A stretch of DNA of 64,000 nt from Winogradskya consettensis. Its GTDB lineage: Bacteria > Actinomycetota > Actinomycetes > Mycobacteriales > Micromonosporaceae. The stretch covers positions 434,001-498,000 of the forward strand of contig NZ_BOQP01000008.1 in assembly GCF_018332715.1 (NCBI RefSeq), in the 5' to 3' direction. Each line of letters starts with the position of its first letter. Within the stretch, counting starts at the first letter, position 1. The notes beneath the pieces were generated by a model. It worked only from the letters and a program-made list of their open reading frames with translations. It ran no database searches and was not told the DNA's origin. The position numbers were made by a program, and so were the translations under genes. Shown in pieces: positions 33,096 through 41,994 of the stretch.

Positions 33096-33504
33096 CCGCC
33101 CTCGGACCGCTTGACACCGAAGAGGTCGACCTGCGGGATGGCCGGGAATCGACCTACGCGGCACCACCCCCGTGCCGCCCACCTCGCCGGCTGCCTGCCC
33201 GCTTCCGTGCCTCGACCCGACCCCGATGGGCTGGACGCATCGCGACTGGTTCACCGTTCGACCCTGGCCACATCCACGACCGGTACGGCACATCGGCCCC
33301 ACCGTCTGGTGGCACGGCGAGCTCATCGGATCGTGGGCCAGCACCCCCGGCGGCATCCGCACCCACCTCCTCGCCGACCGGGGAAGGCAAGCAGCCGAAG
33401 CCGTCGAACGCGCCGCCGCCGACCTGCATGCCCGGCTCGAAGGCGCCACCGTGGTCCCCGCGATCCGTACCCCGTGCGAGCGTCACCTCAGCAACACCCT
33501 GTAA
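33096..33504 (+). pseudogene. AlkZ/YcaQ-like winged-helix DNA glycosylase, C-terminal remnant
   Basis: The piece from about 33096 reads LGPLDTEEVDLRDG in one frame, then shifts near 33175 to a frame reading CLDPTPMGWTHRDWF, HIGPTVWWHGELIGSWAS and ending VVPAIRTPCERHL. These are the C-terminal signatures of the AlkZ-like family (LDPTTMGWK, GPTVWWDG). The N-terminal two thirds are missing and at least one frameshift separates the halves. Confidence 0.75.
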
Positions 33505-33530
33505 GCGGGCCTCCGCAATTGCAATACCGC

Positions 33531-33540
33531 TCGGTACCGA
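33531..33540. promoter_or_regulatory. Palindrome upstream of aldo/keto reductase
   Basis: TCGGTACCGA is a perfect 10-bp palindrome within an AT-richer stretch that contains TTGACG (33544-33549), a plausible -35. It may be an operator for the TetR protein at 36873, but no second copy was found to support that. Confidence 0.35.
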
Positions 33541-33678
33541 TACTTGACGTTATCGGAACTGACCGTTACCGTTTTGAGTACGAGCTCCGCCGCGCCGTTG
33601 GTCAGAACCTCGGGCGGTTGTGCCGGCGTTCCACGTCGGCGCTGGGATGCGGAGCCGTCTCGAAGAACGGGTGATCAC

Positions 33679-34704
33679 ATGCAGTACCGCACTCTCGGGG
33701 ACACCGGACTGAGCGTTAGCTCGCTGTGCCTGGGCACGATGATGTTCGGGTCATGGGGCAACAAGGACCACGACGACTCGATCCGCACGATCCACCACGC
33801 GCTCGACGCCGGCATCAACTTCGTCGACACCGCCGACCTCTATGCCCGCGGGGAGGCTGAGGAGATCGTCGGCAAGGCGCTGGCCGGGACGCGCCGCGAC
33901 TCGGTAGTCCTGGCGAGCAAGTTCCACAACCCGATGAGCGACAACGTCAATGACCGCGGCAACTCCCGCCGGTGGATCATGCGGGCGGTGGAGGGCAGCC
34001 TGAAGCGGCTCGGCACCGACCACCTCGACCTCTACCAGGTGCACCGCCCCGATCCGGCGACCGGGATCGAGGAGACCCTGGGAGCGCTGACCGATCTGCA
34101 GCGGGCCGGGAAGATCCGGTACTTCGGCACTTCGACGTTCCCGGCCCACCAGCTCGTCGAGGCGCAGTGGGCCTCCGACCGCCGGGGCCTGGGCCGGTTC
34201 GTGACCGAGCAGCCCCCGTACTCGATGCTCGCCCGCGGGATCGAGGCGGACGTCCTGCCCGCCGCCGAGGCGTACCGCATCGGCGTGCTCACTTGGAGCC
34301 CGCTCGGCGGGGGCTGGCTCTCCGGCACGTTCCGCAAGGGCGCCACCGGCCAGGTGAGCAGCCGCACCGAGCTGATGCCCGGCATCTTCGACATCGACGC
34401 CCCGCGCAACGCCGACAAGCTCGACGCCGTCGAGGCCCTCGCCCTACTCGCCGAGGAAGCGGGACTTTCCCTGATTCACCTCGCCCTCGGCTTCGTGCTC
34501 GCCCACCGCGCAGTCACCGCACCGATCATCGGCCCGATGAACATCGAACAGCTCGACAGCCAGCTCGGCGCGGCCGACCTCGTCCTCGACCCGGACGTCC
34601 TGGACCGCATCGACAAGATCGTGCCGCCGGGCCGCAACATGACCGCCGGCGACGCCGGCTACTTCCCGCCCGCGCTCACCGACGCGTCACTGCGCCGGCG
34701 CTGA
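33679..34704 (+). CDS. Aldo/keto reductase (AKR11/YghZ-like group)
   Basis: 341 residues. MQYRTLGDTGLSVSSLCLGT start, tetrad Asp/Tyr in GINFVDTADLYARGEAE, Lys in VVLASKF, His in LYQVHRPDP, and RYFGTSTFPAHQLVEAQW. The C-terminal APIIGPMNIEQLDSQL binds NADPH. It begins a plus-strand group with a VOC gene and an MFS pump. Confidence 0.9.
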   Translation: MQYRTLGDTGLSVSSLCLGTMMFGSWGNKDHDDSIRTIHHALDAGINFVDTADLYARGEAEEIVGKALAGTRRDSVVLASKFHNPMSDNVNDRGNSRRWIMRAVEGSLKRLGTDHLDLYQVHRPDPATGIEETLGALTDLQRAGKIRYFGTSTFPAHQLVEAQWASDRRGLGRFVTEQPPYSMLARGIEADVLPAAEAYRIGVLTWSPLGGGWLSGTFRKGATGQVSSRTELMPGIFDIDAPRNADKLDAVEALALLAEEAGLSLIHLALGFVLAHRAVTAPIIGPMNIEQLDSQLGAADLVLDPDVLDRIDKIVPPGRNMTAGDAGYFPPALTDASLRRR

Positions 34705-34740
34705 CTACGTCCGTAATCCCTGAACGAACGGAATCCCACC

Positions 34741-35196
34741 ATGGCCATCTCCACCATCCCGCACATCAACTTCGCGAACGGGAACGCCCGCCCGGCGCTC
34801 GAGTTCTACCGCGGCGTCTTCGACGGCGACCTGCTGTCGCACACCTACCAGGACTTCGGCATGCCCGCCGGCCTGCCGGACAGCGACCGGATTGTCTACG
34901 GCCAGATCACCACCGCCGACGGCGTCCTGGTGATGGGCTATGACATCCCGGGCGACCAGGAGCCGGACTTCGGCAAGCCGGGCTCGACCCGTCGCGCGAA
35001 CGGCACGACCATCACCGAGCAGCCCATGTTTATCCAACTCCGCATCGCCACCCTGGAAGAGGCGTCAACGCTCTTCATGCGCCTCGCCGTGAACGGGATG
35101 GTCGTCGAAAGCCTCACTTCGTCGACCTGGTCGCCCGGTTTCGGCATCGTCACCGACCAGTTCGGGGTGACCTGGATGGTCAACGTCCACGAGTGA
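34741..35196 (+). CDS. PhnB-like VOC protein
   Basis: 151 residues, one of the 3-demethylubiquinone-methyltransferase/PhnB-like glyoxalase folds: IPHINFANGNARPALEFYRGVF at the start (split here by GNAR), middle FIQLRIATLEEASTLFMRLA and end GIVTDQFGVTWMVNV. These bind small molecules; function unknown. 36 bp after the aldo/keto reductase, so probably cotranscribed. Confidence 0.85.
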   Translation: MAISTIPHINFANGNARPALEFYRGVFDGDLLSHTYQDFGMPAGLPDSDRIVYGQITTADGVLVMGYDIPGDQEPDFGKPGSTRRANGTTITEQPMFIQLRIATLEEASTLFMRLAVNGMVVESLTSSTWSPGFGIVTDQFGVTWMVNVHE

Positions 35197-35203
35197 CCAC
35201 CGC

Positions 35204-35240
35204 GGGGCGACGCCCCGACAACCATCTCGGGCGTCGCCCC
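35204..35240 (+). terminator. Hairpin between VOC and MFS genes
   Basis: Perfect 12-bp stem GGGGCGACGCCC / GGGCGTCGCCCC with a 13-nt loop, 7 bp after the VOC stop. It would separate the reductase-VOC transcript from the MFS gene. Confidence 0.65.
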
Positions 35241-35290
35241 AGCACCTCACCTTCTCCCACGCTCATCCCCGTTCGGAGTGTCGTACACCC

Positions 35291-36754
35291 ATGCCCGCAG
35301 ATCTCACCACCCCACGCGCGCGGAACCTCGCGCTCGCCTTGCTGGCGTTGACCCAGTTCGTCGTCGTGATCGACGCGTCGATCGTCAACGTGGCACTGCC
35401 CTCGATCGGCACCGCCCTCGGCATCTCCCAGGACCACCTCTCCTGGGTGGTCAACGCCTACGTCCTGGCCTTCGGCGGGTTCCTGCTGCTCGGCGGGCGC
35501 CTGGCCGACTTCCTCGGCCGGCGGCGCATGTTCGTGGCCGGTATCGCACTGTTTACGATCGCCTCCCTGCTCGGCGGTTTCGCCCAGAACGAGACCTGGC
35601 TGATCGCGGCACGGGCGCTGCAGGGCCTCGGCGCGGCGATCGCCTCGCCCGCGGCCCTGTCCATCGTCACGACCACCTTCGGGGAGGGCAGCGAACGCAA
35701 CCGGGCCCTCGCCATCTGGGGTGCTGTCGCCGGCGCCGGTGGCGCGGCCGGTGTGCTGCTCGGCGGCGTGCTCACCGAGTACCTCGGCTGGGAATGGGTG
35801 CTGTTCGTCAACGTCCCGATCGGGGCACTCATCATCTGGCAGGCGCCCAAGCGCCTCATCGAGTCGACCAGCGGGGCACAAAAGCGTGCCTTCGACCTGC
35901 CCGGTGCGGTCACCGTGTCCGCCGGTCTGGCCCTGCTCGTCTACACGCTCGTCGACGCGGACAAGGCGGGCTGGACCTCGGCAACCACCCTGCTGCGAGG
36001 ACTGGGCGCGCTGGTGCTGCTCGCCGCGTTCGTCGTCATCGAGTGGCGCTCGCGCAACCCGCTGCTGCCGCTGTCGACGTTCTCCCTGCGCACGCTGCGT
36101 GGCGCCAACGTCGTCGGTCTGCTGGTCGGGATGTCCCTGGTCTCGATGTTCTTCCTGATCACCCTGTACCTGCAGCAGGTGCTCGGATTCAGCGCGCTGG
36201 CCGCGGGCTTCGCCTATCTGCCCCTGTCGGTGTCCATCATCGTCGCGGCGACGGCGGCCTCGACCCTGGTCACCCGGCTGGGATTCAAGCCCGTACTGAT
36301 GGCGGGCCTGGCGTTCGTCGCGCTGGGACTGGCCTGGTTCTCCCAGGTACGCCCGGACGGCTCGTTCGCCGTGGACGTGCTCGGCCCCTCGGTGCTGGCC
36401 GGGATCGGTCTCGGTCTGTCGTTCGTGCCCATGACGATCGCGGCGGTCACCGGCACCACCCCGGAGCAGGCCGGCCTCGCCTCCGGGCTGATCAACACCA
36501 GCCAGCAGATCGGTGGCGCGCTCGGCCTGGCGATCCTGGCCTCCATCGCCAACTCGGCGACCACCGACGCGCTCACCTCTGGCGTACGGGACCTGAAAAT
36601 CGCTCTCACCGACGGGTTCTCCGACGCGTTCCTCGTCGGCGCCGGCTTCGCCGTCGCCGGCATCGTGCTCGCCGCCGTGCTGATCTCCACCCGGGACAGC
36701 CGCGAACACTCACAGGCCGCCCAGCGCGGCGAGGTCACCGTACCCGCGGTCTGA
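35291..36754 (+). CDS. MFS drug efflux transporter, DHA2 (14-helix) type
   Basis: 487 residues with about 14 hydrophobic segments. FVVVIDASIVNVALPSIG is the motif D1 region of the DHA2/EmrB-QacA group, LLGGRLADFLGRRRMF motif A, and GAAIASPAALSIVTTTF motif C. Proton-driven export of antibiotics or toxic metabolites is the family role. A terminator follows and a TetR gene lies 118 bp downstream. Confidence 0.92.
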   Translation: MPADLTTPRARNLALALLALTQFVVVIDASIVNVALPSIGTALGISQDHLSWVVNAYVLAFGGFLLLGGRLADFLGRRRMFVAGIALFTIASLLGGFAQNETWLIAARALQGLGAAIASPAALSIVTTTFGEGSERNRALAIWGAVAGAGGAAGVLLGGVLTEYLGWEWVLFVNVPIGALIIWQAPKRLIESTSGAQKRAFDLPGAVTVSAGLALLVYTLVDADKAGWTSATTLLRGLGALVLLAAFVVIEWRSRNPLLPLSTFSLRTLRGANVVGLLVGMSLVSMFFLITLYLQQVLGFSALAAGFAYLPLSVSIIVAATAASTLVTRLGFKPVLMAGLAFVALGLAWFSQVRPDGSFAVDVLGPSVLAGIGLGLSFVPMTIAAVTGTTPEQAGLASGLINTSQQIGGALGLAILASIANSATTDALTSGVRDLKIALTDGFSDAFLVGAGFAVAGIVLAAVLISTRDSREHSQAAQRGEVTVPAV

Positions 36755-36763
36755 CCCGTGTAT

Positions 36764-36799
36764 CGGCGGGCAGCGCACGGACCCGTGCGCTGCCCGCCG
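36764..36799 (+). terminator. Strong hairpin after the MFS pump gene
   Basis: Seventeen-base arms CGGCGGGCAGCGCACGG and CCGTGCGCTGCCCGCCG are perfect complements separated by 2 nt, so about 15 bp can pair around a small loop. It begins 9 bp after the MFS stop. Confidence 0.75.
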
Positions 36800-36872
36800 G
36801 TCCGGCGGCAGAACAATGGATCCGGATCGGCACACAGCAGGACACGCTTCTGGCAGCGAGGAGATCACCGTT

Positions 36873-37520
36873 ATGACGCAGGACGACCCCACCGCGGGTG
36901 CCGCCGTCCCGGACGGCGAGGGTGGCCCCACCGCCCACCGGCGTCCGGGCCGCAAGCCTGACCCTGGCCGCGACGCCGAAATCCTTGACGCGGCTCTACA
37001 GGTTTTGGCAGAGGTCGGCTATGCGGGTATGACGATGAGTGCGGTGGCGGCAAGGGCCAAGGCCGGCAAAGGCACCTTCTACCGTCGCTGGCCGTCGAAG
37101 GCCGAACTGGTCCTCGACGCCGTCGGGCACATGAAACGCAGTCAGGCCGACCTGGACCGGCTGCCCGACACCGGCACCCTGCGCGGCGACATCCTCGCGC
37201 TGTTCAAACCGGCCTCCGTAGAGGAAGGCGAGTACCAGCTCACGATCATGGCCGGGTTGGCGTCGATGCTCAGCCAGGACCGCGGGCTCGCCGAGGCGGC
37301 CAACGACGCGATCGTCGAACCGTGGGCCGCCGCCAACCGCGTGCTGTTGGGTCGGGCGATCAGCCGCGGCGAGATCGATTCCGCCGCCGACGTCGAGACC
37401 CTCGCACAGATCATCCCGTCTATCGCCGCCTACCGCGCGCTCATCCAGCGCAAGCCGTTCGACCGCGACTTCCTCATCTCCATCATCGACGGCGTCCTCC
37501 TGCCCGCGGTCCGCCCATGA
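36873..37520 (+). CDS. TetR-family regulator
   Basis: 215 residues from ATG 36873 with GAGGAG upstream. The N-terminus is a 35-residue disordered lead; the HTH is LDAALQVLAEVGYAGMTMSA then VAARAKAGKGTFYRRWPSK. The C-terminal TetR_C domain follows (LASMLSQDRGLAEAANDAIV). Position next to the DHA2 pump suggests it represses the pump or the reductase group. Confidence 0.9.
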   Translation: MTQDDPTAGAAVPDGEGGPTAHRRPGRKPDPGRDAEILDAALQVLAEVGYAGMTMSAVAARAKAGKGTFYRRWPSKAELVLDAVGHMKRSQADLDRLPDTGTLRGDILALFKPASVEEGEYQLTIMAGLASMLSQDRGLAEAANDAIVEPWAAANRVLLGRAISRGEIDSAADVETLAQIIPSIAAYRALIQRKPFDRDFLISIIDGVLLPAVRP

Positions 37521-37718
37521 CCTGTTTGAGGCGGGACCCAGGCCATTCTTGGCCCCCCACAAAAGATCCGGTTGGACAATCGGCACGGCCCGCAGCACTT
37601 AGTTGCACGGCGGCCCGCTGACAGATCGGTTCGGTGCTCGGCGTCACCTGGCGCATCACCGGTACCCAACGGCCTGTGCACCGGGGTCGACCCGCGCCGA
37701 CGAAAGGCAGCGCCACCC

Positions 37719-38231
37719 GTGAGTCCCCTGTCCGTTCTCGCCGCGGTCGTCGTGCCGATCGTCTTCGGCACACTTCACTGGTACCTGTGGCGACGTCTGG
37801 TCGCGGAGACCACCTCGCGAGGCTCGTGGGCTCGCCGTGCCGGTTCTACCGTGTTCATCGCAGGGCCAGTGGTCGCCGCCTCGGCGTTGATCGGCGGGTT
37901 CACCTCGATGCCGATGGCCGTCCAGCGCGTCCTGGCCTGGTCCGGCTATCTGTGGCTGGCCGTCTTCCTGTACCTGCTGCTCGCGGTGCTCGCGGGTGAA
38001 CTCGTCAGGCCATTGCTGAACCGGTGGGTCACCCACCGCTGCCGGGGGACAGCCGTCGCGTCCCGTCCTGCGACGCGCCGCGGACCAGCACGCCGTCGAC
38101 CTGACTTTCAGTTCCGACGTAGGACGGCACGACCCTCAGTCAATCTGAGCTGGTTGCTCGACTACCGCCCATCTGCCCGGAAGAACTCGGCCACCGAATG
38201 GAACACTGACACTCGATGGCGTATTCACTGA
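37719..38231 (+). pseudogene. Metallophosphoesterase-type membrane protein, N-terminal fragment
   Basis: From GTG 37719 (GAAAGG upstream) the sequence LSVLAAVVVPIVFGTLHWYL, RRLVAETTSR and WSGYLWLAVFLYLLLAVLAG match the membrane N-terminus of actinobacterial YaeI-type metallophosphoesterases. The catalytic domain (DxH, GDxxD, GNHD) is absent; after residue 110 the frame is basic low-complexity sequence ending at 38231, 8 bp before the IS. Truncation is thus older than or independent of the IS. Confidence 0.6.
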
Positions 38232-38299
38232 CATTCGCGGGCTCTGGCTCACTTTTGGTGGACTCGTGACTCGGTGCGACGTTCGTCCATGATCTTCGG

Positions 38300-39860
38300 G
38301 TGTTCGATGCGACGTTGGCCGATCTGGTGTTTCCCTGGCGGGCTGCGGTACGGGTGGAGAAGATCAGCGACGGCGGACACGACATCCACGTACGGACGCA
38401 GACGGTTGCCGCCTCGGCGATCTGTCCTGGATGCGGCACGGAGTCAAAGCGGGTACATGCTCGTTACCAGCGCCGGGTGGCGGATCTCCCGGTCAGCGGC
38501 CGCCGGCTGACGATCCACCTCCAGGTACGACGGTTCGTGTGCCTGGCGGCCGAGTGCGCGCAGCGCACGTTCGCCGAACAGGTTCCCGGTCTGACGACCC
38601 ACCCTCGCCCGGGCGAGGGTGGCGTTACGCCGGCAGTTGCAGACCATCGCGGTGGCCCTGGCTGGACGTCCGGGAGCCCGGCTGGCGGCCCGCTCGGCGA
38701 TCACGGTGAGCCGTTCGACGTTGCTGCGGCTACTACGGGCGTTGCCGGCGCCGGAGGTCAAGGCGGGTCCGCGGGTGTTGGGTGTCGATGACTTCGCGCT
38801 GCGCCGCGGGCATGTCTACGCCACGATTCTGATCGACATGGATACCCACCGCCCGATCGATGTGCTCGCCGGGCGCACCGCCGAGACGTTCGCCGCGTGG
38901 CTGCCAGCGCATCCTGGTGTGCAGGTCATCTGCCGTGACCGCGGCGGCGCCTACGCCGAGGGTGCCCGCACCGGGGCGCCGCAGGCGATCCAGGTCGCTG
39001 ACCGCTACCACCTGTGGGCCCACCGCGGCTGCCTGACCGAACCGACACCACCGCAACCCGTGGCTGCGAACTCGGTGGTGCCTTTACCGGACCGGATGCT
39101 CGACGTCGACGGCCAACTCCGTCCTCTGGTGGCCCGTAAGCAGCAGCGGCACGCCGCCATCCAACAGCTCCGCGCCCAAGGGCTCTCCCTGACCGCGATC
39201 AGCCGGCAGCTCGGCGTGTGTTTCCGCACCGTGCAGCGATACGCGGACGCGAACCTCGACGACCTGCTCGCTCCGGCGATCCACCGCTCCAGCGTGCTGG
39301 ACGACTACGCCGACTACATCCACCAACGCCGCGCCGAAGGACTGACCGACGCCGCCGTGTTGCACGCCGAACTGCAAACCCGCGGCTGGCGCGGCAGCCT
39401 GCGCACCGTGCAGCGCTACCTACGACCACTACGCCCGGCGACCACCACACCCCGGCCGGTGCCAGCGCCGAAACCGCGCCGGGTCACCAGCTGGATCATG
39501 ACCAAGCCCGAGCACCTGGACACCGAGCACAGCGCCGTGCTCACCGGCGTCCTTGTCCGCTGTCCGGCACTGCGGGCGGTACGCCGGCACGTGGCCGAGT
39601 TCGCGGCCATGATGCGCGAGCTCGGCGGGGAACGCCTCGACTGCTGGATGCACGCTGTGGAAGCCGACGACCTGCCCGCCCTGCACACCCTCGTGACCGG
39701 CCTGCGCCGCGACCACGCTGCGGTCACCGCCGGACTCACCCTGCCCTACAGCTCCGGCGCCGTCGAAGGCCAGGTCAACCGCATCAAGGCACTCAAACAC
39801 ACCATGTACGGCCGCGCCAACCTCGACCTACTCCGCCAGCGCATCCTCATCCCGCACTAA
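38300..39860 (+). CDS. tnp: ISL3-family transposase in two frames
   Basis: Two overlapping frames together form one transposase of about 519 residues. The first (38300-38608) has the zinc-binding start CPGCGTESKRVHARY and VRRFVC; the second holds the DDE domain: Asp in VLGVDDFALRRG, Asp in VICRDRGGAYAEGA, an internal HTH (GLSLTAISRQLGVCFRTVQR), and Glu in SSGAVEGQVNRIKALKH. The switch is +1 and falls at a 24-bp palindrome, 38599-38622. It may be a mutation, a sequencing error or recoding. Confidence 0.88.
38599..38622 (+). repeat. 24-bp perfect palindrome at the transposase frame switch
   Basis: CCACCCTCGCCC followed directly by its complement GGGCGAGGGTGG. The transposase reading changes from frame 2 to frame 3 exactly here. 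A hairpin of this strength could stall polymerases or ribosomes. Confidence 0.85.
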
Positions 39861-39941
39861 GCCCACGTCCGGCTGCGGCGCTTTCGTACTCGCGATCAAC
39901 GTCGGCTGCTGCGGGCGGCCATTGGATGTGCTGATGGTCGG

Positions 39942-40460
39942 CTACTGCTGGCGTGGCCGTCTCGATCCGCCGTAGAGGTGGACGCGGTGGTCGACGTCGT
40001 GGTCGGGCTTGCGGGAGATGAACCCGTCGGTTCGCATCTGGCCGTTGGCGATGAGTAGCAGCCAGTCCTCGTAGTACCAGCTCGGATTGCAGGCGCAAGT
40101 CGTGAACGTGAACCGGAAGTTCGCCCGGTAGCAACCGATCTGCCCTGGCAAGAGAACGAAGAGGCGGGCCGGGCCGGTCTGCCGCGGGTATGCGGCCAGG
40201 CCCGGTAACCGGTCGACGATCAGCGCCGAGCCTTCCGTGGACAGCCACAGGTCAAGGTCGCGGGCACGATCCACGCCGCCACTGGCCACCTGGTCATTGC
40301 GTACGTATCCGGCCGCTTCATCGGCGAGCACATCATGGATCACCACTTCATCGCCCGGTATCGATAGCGGAAGCATCGCCGGACGGCACAACCCGCGGCG
40401 GGCGTTCGCCTGCGGCGCCCCGCGGGCTGCCGCGCTCCACCGCACACGTACTCGTTGCAT
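39942..40460 (-). CDS. Passenger gene inside the ISL3 element, unknown function
   Basis: 172 residues from ATG 40460. The protein looks real: regular charged and hydrophobic pattern, LPLSIPGDEVVIHDVLADEA, ASGGVDRARDLDLWLSTEG and CYRANFRFTFTTCACNPSW are typical folded segments, and a CxC pair precedes a WYYEDW motif. No family recognised; no membrane helix. It lies wholly between the IS ends and converges with the transposase, 81 bp apart. Confidence 0.65.
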   Translation of the reverse strand: MQRVRVRWSAAARGAPQANARRGLCRPAMLPLSIPGDEVVIHDVLADEAAGYVRNDQVASGGVDRARDLDLWLSTEGSALIVDRLPGLAAYPRQTGPARLFVLLPGQIGCYRANFRFTFTTCACNPSWYYEDWLLLIANGQMRTDGFISRKPDHDVDHRVHLYGGSRRPRQQ

Positions 40461-40606
40461 GGTGATCACGACCCCAGCCTGACGCGGCACACCGGCTGCA
40501 CGCCAGCCGATATCTGGAATCTGTCGCGAACAACGCGCGCTTCGCCCTCGGTGGCTCACCACCATGCGTGACGAGTTCACCAAAAGTGCGCCAGAGCCCA
40601 TTCGCG

Positions 40607-40950
40607 TGGCGTTCAACACGTCGCGGCCGCCCAGTGGCGACGACGGGAATGTCATCCTCGTGTCGCTGACAGATCGCGCATCGGTACCCCTGCTTTGCGC
40701 GCAGCGCGTCGTACTCGGCGACGGAGATGCCGTACTTGGCTTTCAGGTTTACCGCTCGTACTCGGTCCGCACCAAGCCGTTCCCGAGACCTTCGATTGAT
40801 CACCACGGAACGATCCCGGCACGACTGGCAGCTCAGACGCGACTGTCCTGACGTGTCAACGAAGGCCTCCGGCGGAGCCATGCGCCGACAACGGGAGCAC
40901 CATTGCGACGCGGACGGGTCAGGAGAAGCGGGGTCGTCCATGTTCGTCAT
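40607..40950 (-). pseudogene. Recombination endonuclease VII-like HNH protein, truncated by the IS
   Basis: From ATG 40950: zinc-binding CSRCRRMAPPEAF and CQSCRD, then AKYGISVAEYDALRAKQG and YRCAICQRHEDD, the start of the endonuclease VII domain. The following catalytic segment (normally an HDH and a second Cys pair) is missing; the frame meets the IS right end after VERHAN and then reads into it by chance to 40348. The left flank of the IS does not restore the missing part. Confidence 0.75.
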
Positions 40951-40970
40951 GAAGCGACGGTAGGACTCGC

Positions 40971-41609
40971 CTACGACAGTTTGGGGTGACCTTCCGCGCT
41001 CTCGATGAAGTGCCGGATCAACTCGTCTTCCTTGGCCATCTCGGCAGCCCTCTCCATGGACTCCGTGAGCAATCGATGCAGGAGGTCGCGCAGCGAATCG
41101 CGGGCGACCCTGTTGCCGGGCCGGTACACGCGTCCGTCGTTGTCCCCTTCGACCAGCAGCAGGTGGCCTCCGATTTGCCTGAGCTCAGCAATCGGCATGG
41201 CGTTGACGACGGAGGCAACCAGGCCGCCCGCAGCCTCGTGCAGCGCGGCCTTGCGGATGGCGTCGGCGGCAACTTCCGGTGCGACGGATGCGAGTTCGGC
41301 TTTTCTCAGGCGTTGCAGCCGTGATCGTCTCGGCAACGTAGTCCTCCGGTGCGCCCTGCCACGAGACATCGTTGTCGCCGATCTTGAGCCGGTCCGGCAG
41401 TTGGCCCCTCATCGCGATGAACATGAAGACCATGAAGACCAGGCCAACGAGCAGCAGCGCGACAGGGCCACCTTCGGTGTCGGTGGTGAACGTGGCGTAT
41501 CCGCCCGCACCAAGGCCGGCCAGGCCCAGCACCGTGGCCAACCAGCGCCACTTCGGATCGATGACAAATATCGTGAACCACTGGTTGATGCCGAGGTGCG
41601 AGCAGCCGT
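40971..41609 (-). pseudogene. Frameshifted membrane protein, unidentified
   Basis: The 5' part (from about 41597) reads INQWFTIFVIDPKWRWLATV, two hydrophobic helices (LGLAGLGAGGYATF; ALLLVGLVFMVFMFIAM), and DRLKIGDNDVSW. It continues in another frame (AELASVAPEVAADAIRKAAL ... SAEGHPKLS) after a run of four A at 41304-41307; removing one A restores TPEKAELAS. The N-terminus is missing where it abuts the next fragment. Family unknown. Confidence 0.6.
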
Positions 41610-41993
41610 CCAGTCCGAGCCGGGAAGGGTGTGCGCGGCACAGTCGACGAGTGCGGCACCGTCGCGGCCCTGGCGGGCGCCGTCCCAGTCGAGCTGGCCA
41701 CCGGACGAGCCGGTTCCGCGTACCGACGTCACGATGTAGATGTAGCCGTGCTGGACGAAGTATCTCCCGGCCATGACCGATGGGAACGGCCCGGCGATAC
41801 CGTACGGATCCTGGCTGAGCAGCACCGGTCGCGAGGTCCGTCGGGTAGATCACCTGCGCGGCGATCGCGACGCCGTCGTCCATGGTCACGGTCGGGTTCT
41901 GCGGGCGCTGACCCCGTACAGCGATGTGGTGACGAGCAGAACCAGAGCCGCGGATAGCACAGAGCCGACGCCCGGGGGCCCGGGGCGACTCAC
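41610..41993 (-). pseudogene. CocE/NonD (S15) hydrolase, 5' remnant
   Basis: GTG 41993 opens a signal peptide (SVLSAALVLLVTTSLYGVSA); a frameshift follows, then VTMDDGVAIAAQVIYPTDLA, then another shift to LLSQDPYG and YIYIVTSVRGTGSSGGQLDW. These are the opening motifs of X-Pro dipeptidyl-peptidase/CocE hydrolases. Homology ends at LPGSDW where the membrane-protein fragment starts, so nucleophile and remainder are gone. Confidence 0.75.
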
Positions 41994-41994
41994 G

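Larger units (their letters stand above)
38240..40598 (+). mobile_element. ISL3-family insertion sequence with passenger gene
   Basis: 2,359 bp bounded by imperfect terminal inverted repeats that match at about 28 of 31 positions (both start GGCTCTGGC and share CACTTTTGGTG and ACTCGT). Both flanks carry the same 8-bp CATTCGCG (38232-38239 and 40599-40606), the target duplication length of ISL3. Inside are the transposase and an oppositely oriented gene that is not a transposase. The exact duplication indicates one recent simple insertion. Confidence 0.92.

Noticed and set aside
35180..36709. 509-residue antisense frame over the MFS pump
   Set aside because: Low-complexity Gln/Asp/Gly/Arg composition without motifs; the plus strand encodes a clear 14-helix transporter.
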